NCBI GenBank assembly: GCA_037179385.1
Contig: CM074179.1
Span: forward strand, 36,109,905 to 36,173,904
Source: Holothuria scabra
Lineage: Eukaryota > Echinodermata > Holothuroidea > Aspidochirotida > Holothuriidae
Direction: 5' to 3'
DNA: 64,000 bases
In this document: positions 21,401-28,600 of the stretch, piece after piece
How positions within the stretch are numbered: the stretch's first letter is position 1
Layout of the letters: each line of letters opens with the position of its first letter
The notes under the pieces: generated by a model
What the model was told of the DNA's origin: nothing
What the model saw: the letters and a program-made list of their open reading frames with translations, nothing else
Databases searched by the model: none
Translations under genes and position numbers: made by a program

Positions 21401-22848
21401 ATTACAACGGTGTAGTTATGTTCATTTTGGAGCGTCACATTTTTTATTATTAGTGAACCGTTTGGGCTGATGTCGTAGTCGCCCGAAACAAATCCTTCAC
21501 CGTCTTTGGTTCCATCAATAATTTGAAGAATCGTCTTCCTCTTGGCAACATCACGCGAATTGTACCATGCTACAGTGTGGTATCCCTCTTGGAAATGGCA
21601 TTCAATCATACCAACCTCTCCCTTGGTTATGTATTGAGGGGATGGGCACTTCCCTGTGTGTAATCCTAAAATAATTCAAAACAACAATTAATCAATGCAA
21701 AAGAAATAAGAAAATGCCAAACGTTTACAAACGGATTCCTAAAAGTAAATATTGTCGTTGTGATGATCCGTTGATGAGGCAATTATTGATCCTAGCTGCA
21801 ATATTTCATTATTAAACAACTCAGTCTCACTGAATTGAAAAAGGGGAAATTGCCATTTCTATAAAAAATCCGGGATGGGTTAGTAAGATATATAAATTTT
21901 TACGAGCCAGTTTCCTACAAACTGGTGCAAGTCGAGCCTCCAAAGCTTTCCTCCAGTTGTGCCCCACTAGTTGTGTTCCCTACTCCAATGTTTATGTTAA
22001 TTTAGCACCGAGTGCAATAACATTACGTTCCGTTTTTTAAGTCTTCAGTATGACGCAATCGGGCCTCGAACTCCCAACCTCCCGACTGCAAGCCGTATGC
22101 CCTAGGCCAACCTTCTTGATCATGCAGTCGATATGGGGTAAGACTTAGAAAACAATCGGTACGCATGCAACAGCATATTTAAGATAAGGTTCACACAAAC
22201 GGTAGCCTACGAATCTTCAAATTTGCGTTTTCGACTTATATTACCATCACAAAAGTCGCAGCTCTGTGGTAGTAATGGGAATAAACTATCATGCCGGACC
22301 CAAACTTGACCCGGGGCTCTATATCTTACTTTCTACAGCGTACACAAGTAGCGTGAATTATTTGTGCGTGAAATAAGAAAAAAGTTCTTCTCGAGTTTAT
22401 GAAAGTTTCTGAATGGTCTGAGATTAGGAATTATTCTTCTTTTTGAACATGAGAATATAGAACCATTGAAAATATCAACTTTGTGAGAAAGAATTCTTAT
22501 TAATTTATTTATGAACTCCTTTCTGCTACGTAAGATGTACGGAATGGAGCGTAGGCACAACATCATTTACGGAAGGCTTTAAGAAACCATGTGTCAAGCA
22601 CAATTGTTCTGTGAATTTAATTTGTACTTTAACCTGATTCGTTTCCATGTAATGACTACCTTTATGTCGAAAAGAAAGTGATCCAGTAATAAAGCATTTT
22701 CAATTGTCATTCGTCACATATCTGCAAATACTTGTCTTAAAAGAATCTTTCTCGTAACCACGTACCAAAGGGGATGAGATCCCATCGTGTACTTACCAAG
22801 TGTAATGCACATCAAGTGTAAGTGCAGGATAAACACGTGCCAGTCCAT
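9348..22848 (-). CDS. membrane-anchored Ig-NACHT receptor (NLR-like), 11 exons, about 1144 aa
   Basis: Proposed join on the minus strand: 22848-22797, 21665-21345, 21078-20428, 19888-19556, 18244-18128, 16909-16860, 16078-16021, 14391-12893, 12106-11898, 10361-10288, 9418-9348. All junctions have GT/AG ends and matching phases, and the total of 3435 nt is a whole number of codons ending in TAG. Domain order: signal peptide (1-18), four Ig-like domains (19-452), transmembrane helix (about 469-488), charged linker (492-527), NACHT NTPase (528 to about 800, P-loop near 608-616), a C-terminal helical region (about 800-1095) and an LRR-like tail. Known NLRs are cytosolic. Here the frame places extracellular Ig domains and an intracellular NACHT in one chain, suggesting direct ligand sensing coupled to STAND oligomerisation (inference). 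The two weakest points are the GTTTGC donor at 16860 and the 3' end, where an alternative terminal exon exists. The coding sequence could also continue beyond 9360. Confidence 0.68.
9735..10038 (-). CDS. possible alternative terminal exon
   Basis: Open frame of 101 codons to a TAA at 9735, preceded by a good acceptor (ATTTCCTCCAATTAG). It is entered in phase 2, so it could be spliced straight from exon 9 at 11898. It would encode SIFLHSAREKEIM, then HDFGLNVLFVHVRRPEA and a VLYGALSNFISK end. I do not recognise the family. It lies inside the intron between proposed exons 10 and 11, and may be a chance frame. Confidence 0.3.
10288..10361 (-). CDS. exon 10: short LRR-like exon
   Basis: 74 nt, phase 2 to 1, acceptor AACTTTTTGCAG, donor TTCAAG|GTAAAG. 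Joined to exon 9 it gives LKTVRFCQCTLPQTI and then AKSLSTLQSREIQ, a spacing of L, F, C and L residues like one leucine-rich repeat. A second frame is also open (DFVNVRYHRQ..., phase 1 to 0), so the call relies on phase matching with exons 9 and 11. Confidence 0.5.
10362..11897. other. intron of the Ig-NACHT gene, no supported gene inside
   Basis: Contains a poly(A) run (10961-10980) and a plus-strand frame of 93 codons (11100-11381) without homology or splice support. A minus-strand open stretch with donor TATG|GTAAGA (exon edge about 11402) reads plausibly (VNELNKILALVICEF) but cannot be entered in phase 2 from exon 9. Confidence 0.5.
11898..12106 (-). CDS. exon 9: region C-terminal to NACHT
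   Basis: 209 nt, phase 0 to 2, acceptor TTTCCTGTCCACAG, donor GTGAG|GTAAGA. Encodes MPISFVWLKECFQTVD and later VSDIFNYALMCTHLKTV. The end begins an LRR-like line (LKTVRFCQC across the next junction). An alternative in-frame donor (ACA|GTGAGG) lies five bases upstream. Confidence 0.68.
12893..14391 (-). CDS. exon 8: NACHT NTPase domain
   Basis: 1499 nt, phase 1 to 0, acceptor TTATTTTCTAG, donor ATCAA|GTAAGA. The frame contains the pre-NACHT motif VDRVFVEGGFE and NWEKLDSYHR, a perfect P-loop (EGDPGYGKST), the YDWCN helix, FILLRLRQ, Walker B with the acidic pair typical of NACHT proteins (VIILDGYDEYP), the sensor strand LVILTTRSS and the RLTGFDEKAR segment. NPVLQGLCQVPLFFVMF and a winged-helix-like segment (VRFYHKLFCEWYAAHHL) follow. 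All signatures of an active STAND NTPase of the NACHT branch are present. The C-terminal part (from about MNPFDLQYTYRFACGLNP) resembles the helical region between NACHT and LRRs in NLRs. Its paralogue is the exon at 400-1841. Confidence 0.92.
14392..16020. other. intron of the Ig-NACHT gene
   Basis: No open exon with fitting phase seen. AT-rich unique sequence. The phase-1 ends of exons 7 and 8 need no further exon here. Confidence 0.5.
16021..16078 (-). CDS. exon 7: cytosolic linker with twin acceptors
   Basis: 58 nt, phase 0 to 1, donor TCCG|GTAAGA. Encodes EVPMFTEKLLQHVDKKHQS. The acceptor region reads TTTCTTTCAAAGGAAG, so a second AG lies four bases downstream (exon start 16074). The second site enters in phase 1, which fits direct joining from the transmembrane exon (phase 1) if exon 6 is skipped. 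Confidence 0.58.
16860..16909 (-). CDS. exon 6: cytosolic linker
   Basis: 50 nt, entered in phase 1 after CCTTATTGTACAG and left in phase 0 at CTGAG|GTTTGC. Encodes GLRLFKEKKRTDFELPE, a basic-then-acidic juxtamembrane stretch. The acceptor is good but the donor is weak at positions +3 and +4. Phase 0 exit exactly matches the first acceptor of the next exon. Confidence 0.5.
16910..18127. other. intron between linker and transmembrane exons
   Basis: AT-rich, with T-tracts at about 17129-17138 and 17625-17638. Short chance frames on both strands. No exon was seen. Confidence 0.5.
18128..18244 (-). CDS. exon 5: transmembrane segment
   Basis: 117 nt, phase 1-1, acceptor TTTTACTATAG, donor AAAAG|GTAAGC. 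Encodes a juxtamembrane stretch, then WILAIVIPTFLFVILFCFC followed by the basic stop-transfer KRK. This is a single-pass type I helix placed exactly between the Ig exons and the cytosolic exons. It is the key evidence that the Ig and NACHT parts form one membrane protein. Confidence 0.78.
18245..20427. other. introns flanking the D4 exon
   Basis: Two introns (18245-19555 and 19889-20427) separated by the D4 exon at 19556-19888. No additional exon or named repeat recognised in either. Confidence 0.5.
19556..19888 (-). CDS. exon 4: Ig-like domain D4 (C-like)
   Basis: 333 nt, phase 1-1, acceptor TGACCTTTAG, donor AGGG|GTAAGG. Shows the B-strand cysteine in ILRCSLEG and F-strand cysteine in ITLQCIVAE, with an extra N-terminal pair in HGCTEDNYC. 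Its layout resembles D2 more than D1 or D3, so the ectodomain looks like V-C-V-C, as from duplication of a V-C pair. Confidence 0.75.
20428..21078 (-). CDS. exon 3: two Ig-like domains D2 and D3
   Basis: 651 nt, phase 1-1, acceptor AACGTGTAG, donor TTTG|GTAGGA. D2 is C-like: cysteines in NITCFVQN and LLTCRAE, with the core W in SLRWIDR. D3 is V-like: LTLQCSRT, LVLWKKA, RRDGTLVF and the textbook DEEGFYGC F-strand. Two Ig domains in one exon implies loss of the intron between them, because the other domains have one exon each. Further N-glycosylation sites occur (NIS, NDS). Confidence 0.78.
21345..21665 (-). CDS. exon 2: Ig-like domain D1 (V-like)
   Basis: 321 nt, phase 1-1, acceptor AATTATTTTAG, donor TACAG|GTAAGT. 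The frame shows a B-strand cysteine (MIECHF), the core tryptophan (VAWYNS) and a V-like D/E strand (SPNGSLIIKNV). The F-strand position reads NEHNYTVVML, so the usual second cysteine of the YxC motif is absent. Three possible N-glycosylation sites (NGS, NVT, NYT) fit an extracellular location. Confidence 0.75.
22054..22118 (-). mobile_element. tRNA-derived SINE-like head
   Basis: On the minus strand: GGTTGGCCTAGGGC (A-box-like), then GGCTTGCAGTCGGG (anticodon-arm-like) and GGTTGGGAGTTCGAGGCCC, with a good B box. The order and spacing are those of a tRNA, but the acceptor stem does not pair convincingly. It lies in the intron between the signal-peptide and D1 exons. A SINE head or tRNA pseudogene is more likely than a functional tRNA. 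Confidence 0.45.
22797..22848 (-). CDS. exon 1: signal peptide
   Basis: Starts ATG GAC TGG and encodes a short hydrophobic leader (MDWHVFILHLHLMCITL). It ends in phase 1 at CTTG|GTAAGT, a strong donor. A leader followed by a phase-1 intron is the classic layout of Ig-superfamily genes. An acceptor (TTACATTTTCAG) lies 17 bases upstream of the ATG (exon edge 22865), so the 5' UTR probably has its own intron and a further non-coding exon upstream. Confidence 0.75.
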
Positions 22849-22865
22849 CTTTAATGTACAGAACC

Positions 22866-25293
22866 CTGAAAATGTAATCAAGCGAATAATAAAATGAGAT
22901 ATGATTAGTGCCAGACAAAATCAAATGAAGGACATAATGGCATTTTCCTTCTTACTTTTTGCGTAATCCTCTTCTCTGTTTGATTACTTCTTATCCCTTC
23001 GAGGCGGAAAGGAATCTCACTACACGCACAATTAAATAAAATCACATTTCCATGTGATAAATTGATTGACAGAAACAGATATTCCAAATATTAGCAAAAA
23101 GTTACGTAATGTTTTGGGTCAGCTAAGGGACCAGTCAAGCATGTGTTAATTGCTTATGCAGGGTCAACACAATAAAATCATAGTTCATTGTAGGGCGCAG
23201 ATCATGTAAAAAATCAGAGAGCAGTTACACCCCACACCGCCTTTGATCTTCTGGGGTGTCTTTGGTCCTTTCTCAAGAAGGTACGTCACTGCATGGAAAA
23301 ACCTTACTATCGAATTTTTCTGGACCCTTACCATAGAAATGCCTGAATGTGGGTTAAACACGTATACTAGCGACACTTAACAAATGTAATCACTTTACAG
23401 TCATCATTTCCCACGTTTGAGTAACAGCCATAAAACTAACGATATTATCATGAGCGTGATCCACTGTCAGGGACTCCGTCAGAAACGGAAAGGGGGTAGG
23501 GCCAATCATCGGTAAACCCAAGTTCAAATTGTTGCTCTCCTAGACTTAAGTTACGATTGGGTTCAGAGAGACAAAAGATTCCATTAAGGTCCCTCTAGGG
23601 TGCAATATGAAGGGATTTAAATGCCATTTATTTCAAATAGTTCAAACATTGCTGTAAAGGTGTCATCTTTTTAAAAAAAGAAATCAAGATATAAACAGTT
23701 TTCCTATTTTGATGGAAATGAAAAGGAGTCATTTTACCATCTTTTGAAAGAGAGGAGAAAAATCCCCCTATCCCCCTTCTGCCAGAAAAACAAACTGTGT
23801 ACTGCACAATCAATGGCGGGGTACAGGGGATTACTCTCCTGATAAGCCAATACCTCACAAAACAAAGTAACAGTATCTTTTAACGAAGATGTTTTCATAT
23901 TTTGGTTTGTAAACACTTATGCATCAGGTATAAATTAGGAATAATGTTGTGTCCATTAAATCAGGTTAAAATAGCTTTCATCATCTTTTTCCTGTTTTTT
24001 TTTCTCTGTTACGATACATTTCAGTTGAAATAGACCAAGTGCTTAATTTTAGGAACAAAAAGAAAGAATTGAAGGGGTTATAATAGATAAATAAGATGGC
24101 TAAAAGTTACTCGAGCAAAATTTTTATTCAAGACAGAACGATCTTAAACCAACAGTGTGACCAATTAAAACTCCACTGTATGATGGCGTGATAAGCATAA
24201 CCATTTCTGTTTTTTGCTCTTCCTGCGCCAGACACCGTACAACACACACCCTCACCAACACAGTAGTATCATGCAGAGCATTCGCTTTCCACACTGCTCG
24301 ACAGCGCTCTTGTTTATCTAGTCTAACCTTGGCTTCCCAACTGTTCGCAAACAATGTGCTCTTAATGACTTCGAGGACCCCTTCTGGCAAAAATACATTT
24401 ATTTTCCCACAACCTCCAGTTATTAGGAAAGAAATAACACGAAAAAGTTCTAAAACTTCGGGACGGGAGTTATGAGGAGAATAACAAACAGTACTTATAA
24501 GCTTCAAAGACTATAAAACCTTTTCCCAGATTTTAAATATACACGCAAAAAGGCGATTCAGGGTAGTCGAAACAGTTGAATATTAAGTTGCAACCCAAAA
24601 CATAATGTCATTTATAAGAAATTTAGTGTTGATTGTTAAATTATGCTCCACTTCTAATACAAATTGTTGTTATGACAACAAGGGGTTCTACCTATTAGAT
24701 CTCATGAAGCATTTAACAAATAATAATTAAGCATTAAGACATTGGTATTAGAACAAAATTAAAAATGCAAACAGGGTGGGAAAATGGAAAAAAGGTAAAC
24801 CTTAAACCAGTAAAATTCATATAAGTGGCAAGATTTGTAGCATTTCGATTCGCTTACTATTTGAAAAACTCGGTCACAATCGTTCAAAAAATACAGACAA
24901 TCCCAAACGTATACATTCTCACAATTTGCCTATTTTTTTCCTAGGTTACCAAGGAGCTACTTTTACTACCGTAAATACTCCGGATGGTCCAGAAGTATGT
25001 GTCTTGAAGTTTCCCCTTCACATAGAAGGTCTTTATTTTCTTTCAAGTTTTTTTTATAATTTCCCTTTGTTTATATCTTACAGAATGTTTCCAAGAGTGA
25101 GTATTAAGAAGCTCCGTACATCTTAATGATAGTTTTAATTGAAAGTACAGATGTGTATTTTCAAAGGTGTATCAAGTAGTCGTGACAAGAAGAACGCACG
25201 TATTTAAACAGTAACAAGCAAGTTATAGTAATGGTGTAAATACCATGGCCTTAATTTCCCAGGCAAGAAAACTGATATTTTGGACACTTTAAA
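22866..25293. promoter_or_regulatory. intergenic region between divergent Ig genes
   Basis: About 2.4 kb between the first coding exon of the minus-strand Ig-NACHT gene and that of the plus-strand Ig gene. Both genes seem to have a 5'-UTR acceptor close to their ATG, so their promoters should lie within this interval. No TATA box or CpG-rich patch stands out. It also holds the frame at 24124-24507. Confidence 0.35.
24124..24507 (-). CDS. unrecognised 127-codon open frame
   Basis: ATG at 24507, stop at 24124. Cysteine-containing product with plausible composition (for example KINVFLPEGVLEVI, KVRLDKQERCRAVW and VRVCVVRCLAQEE). The antisense strand is also open over much of the same region (24188-24475), which weakens the case. 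No family, leader or membrane helix is recognised. It sits between the two divergent Ig genes and could be an exon, a retrocopy fragment or chance. Confidence 0.25.
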   Translation of the reverse strand: MKLISTVCYSPHNSRPEVLELFRVISFLITGGCGKINVFLPEGVLEVIKSTLFANSWEAKVRLDKQERCRAVWKANALHDTTVLVRVCVVRCLAQEEQKTEMVMLITPSYSGVLIGHTVGLRSFCLE

Positions 25294-25630
25294 ATGTCTT
25301 TTGCCTTGTTGTTTTCTATCTCCACACTGCAGATACTCCTGCAAGCTAAAATGTCAATTTTTGCGAGAACAGAAAAATACCATGTTGTTACTGCTTCCGA
25401 TGGTTTAATGTTGGAATGCGGCAATGAAACAGGGACACTTGATAAATGGAAATATTATGAAAATGTCTTCTATCTTCTCAATTTATCCGTGGACAGTAGT
25501 CTCAGTGAAGGTTCGTTTCTTTACAGCAACTATTCTCTGCTAATTACAAATGTTACAGTCTGTCGTGAAGGGTATTACGAATGCGTTCGTGGGAAGTTTG
25601 AACTTTATAGGCATATCGTTGAGGTACAAG
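25294..25630 (+). CDS. first exon of a divergent Ig-superfamily gene (signal peptide plus V-like Ig)
   Basis: Starts at ATG TCT TTT and encodes a hydrophobic leader (MSFALLFSISTLQILLQA) followed by a V-like Ig domain. The B-strand cysteine is in LMLECGNE, a W follows (DKWKYY), and the E and F strands read YSLLITNVTVCREGYYECV. The exon ends in phase 1 at CAAG|GTTAGT, the phase used by the Ig exons of the neighbour gene. N-glycosylation sites (NET, NLS, NYS, NVT) suit a secreted or surface protein. An acceptor-like TTAATTTCCCAG is 33 bases upstream of the ATG. A second reading is possible: internal AGs at about 25329 and 25343 could make this a plain Ig exon. No later exon was found within the window, so the gene is partial or broken. 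Confidence 0.6.
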
Positions 25631-28600
25631 GTTAGTGTATGACCAGTTCAGTTTACGTAAAATAAATATTTCTGTAAAATTAAAGATAAATAACATTATA
25701 CTAAAGCAGAAAACAAACAAACTTTATTTTTTTTTTATTTCTCACTTAATTTTTTAAAAAAGCTTAATGTTTAAGTTTAAATTGATGTAAGTATTTTTTG
25801 TGTGTGTTATACTCTCACTTTGGACAAACCCACTGATTTTTAAATGAGATCGGTAATTGTATTTTCTTCTTCATCCTGAAATTATTTTTTTTTTAAATAT
25901 TCATTGTTTATTTAGGTACGTTGAAAAAATGTTACAATTTGGTTCATCTCTGTTGGTAATAAAGTTAAAATGCTCCTGTGCTGATGCATTGAGAACATGC
26001 TCATTGTCGTTCATAAGTTGAGTAGAAATTGTATAAAGTAGTTACCGTCCTCAAGAGATACAAATTCATTAAGAAAGTTACTGCCTTTGATTAAAACTCT
26101 CTGTTGCAAAAGATATAGCATTCCACAACAAAAATTAACAGTTTGTCTTACTTTACAAGCGGTGATTACCTTATACCTATTTGTCATAAATATCCTTTTA
26201 AACTCTGTGTAGGTTAGAAATTTTCTTTGTCGTCATAGTCTTTTTTTTTTTTTTTTTTGTTGGCTTCTCGGTTAGCATTGTTGAAGCAGGTATGGATCAT
26301 GATCGTTGCCTTTTAGTTTTAAGCCGACATAAAAGAAGAGATCCACCAGTTCTTCTTCGTTCTTAATTAACAGAAAAGAAAATAATTTAACAGATAGATA
26401 TACCCCATGTTGAATAAGAATTCTCATTCACTTGAAGTTAACCAGCAGTCCAAAGAGCAGTTGTTCAAATATTTACGTCGAATACTTCTCTTTTATCGTG
26501 AAAAGGTTTACAAGTGAACATTTAATCTTTATAAATTGATGTTACATTGATATATTTATATTAAAAGTCTTTAATATATTTTCAAGTATATCCTTTTAAC
26601 CGTTGATATTTACTAATTACTAAAGGGGAGAATCGAAAAGTTTTTCAGAGAAATACGTTAAATGAATATTTATTGACAAAAGATTACCATTACTATTTCA
26701 AATAAAAGAGTAAGGATCTCTTTCAAAATTTTGATATCTAAAGGATGTGGATTTAAGCAATTTAAAGCTCTTCAACATACGCGTATAGGCAATGCTCTAC
26801 CCCACCTGCAATTAGATTTTATGATCACGTAAACAGTGGCAGCTCAAACATTGAATTCCTTCGACTGGCATTTGTATATGGACCTACCGGGGCACCAGAC
26901 GGTTATCAACATCGAAACTAGTTCGAAGCATAATGTTTCCTAGTAACCAATGAGAAAGTATAAAATGATGAACTGAGATTGTCACGAAATAAGGTGTCGT
27001 TTCCGTTGTTTCAAATTGAAAAGGACAGTATCTACAAAGAAATTTCGACCTAAGCAAGAAAGGTTGAACTATTCGCTGTCATTGTGAAGAGTTGTACTCC
27101 TCCCTTTCGGAAACATTTTCAAATTTTAGGGCAGTGGGACTTACATGAAAAATTGTACCACTTGTAAAACAAATTAAAACGCATTTGAACAGGCATTGTT
27201 GCCAATTGCGTGCGTGTGCTTCTGGGGGGACGGTGGGTGTCAACTCGATTGACCAAATCCCCTATTTCGCAAGGTCCACGGTGGCCTTTTTGTGTATTCA
27301 CTCTCAGCTTCCAAGACAAACTGAAATCTATTTGCCTGGAATTTTTCTGCTCCAAATCGTAGCTTAGTTAGTTTTTTACATGGAATTGAATAACACACTC
27401 ACACAAATGTGTCATAAAGTGTCAGTCACTTCGAAAAAAAGTTCAAAGTTTAAATTTATTTCTCAAGAATGGTTCTAGTTTAAATTTGGTTTTTCCTTTA
27501 GTCGCATCTTACAACAGGCCGGAAATACTGTGGGCATATTCTACAACATCCAGGCCAGAAGGGGCTCCAAATCGTAGCCTGACACTTTCATTTGTTATTT
27601 CACGGGTTGGGGGCCATAAAACCCATTCTTTGGATTGGCTACAAATCCTTGCTAAAGAAGAACAAAGTAACTGTCAATCATTGTCTTATCATTAGATAGT
27701 CTGGAGCAGAAGTTTGGCAGCCATTATTTCGATTCTGTAGTCAAAGCGCCAAAGATCAACCCCTCTACTTCGGGAATACTTTTTTCAATGTTTACACAAC
27801 ATCCATAGTATGTTCCCGTTTTTATCCATTATCGGGGCTGCCAGGTACTTTTTCAGTGATGTAGAAGACATTTGTGGCCAAATTTTTCCTTAGTTTTGCA
27901 CTAACCAATGGTAACGCTCCGTCTAGATACCGTAATGTCCCACAATTTTCAGCCCCTAATTAAAACATTTTGCGCGCATTGGTTCATAATTGGTTGGAAA
28001 ATGCCATGCGGTATGTTAAGTAAGAAAGTTGATTATTATAAAGCTATTTCACTTACATCTAAACAAATTTATCAATACAAAAGTCATGGAAAGCCTCTTT
28101 TCTGGCAATTGGGGCAGGTTTTCTTTTTAATTACTGCCATAAAACAAGCTCCGAGTTCAAGAGGTCGTGAGTTTGGACGATGCCTTTGTTAAATGACCCC
28201 CTTGACCCCCTATAAACAAGTTGCGAGGGACCAAGAAAAATTTTTTGCTGAATTAAGCAAACTAAATGAAGAACTTAAAGCACTTTTTATTCATAATTTG
28301 TTAAGAGGAAAGTTATTCTACTGATAAAACGGATAATGTACCATACGTTTTCTGCAATGTATCTTGGTGCTTTAAAAAAGTTACATTTAAACTGCTGATA
28401 TTATAATGAGGAGTTTATCATTACAGTGGTATTTTTCAAAACATTTTTCCTATGCTTTGTAAAAATGTATTAAGAAACAAACTTATAAAATGCTGTTACT
28501 TCTCTGCAAGGTTAAATAGAACATCTTGGTACGTATCTTGCTGTAGCACGAGATCTGTAATTTTGTTGCACCATGTACAATTAAGAAAGAATGTCAAAAA

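Noticed and set aside
22054..22118. Functional tRNA gene on the minus strand
   Set aside because: A- and B-box-like words are present but the acceptor stem does not pair. A SINE head or pseudogene fits better.
27502..27692. Possible second Ig exon of the plus-strand gene (after CCTTTAG, phase 1)
   Set aside because: No paired cysteines or YxC motif, no convincing donor, and an in-frame stop.
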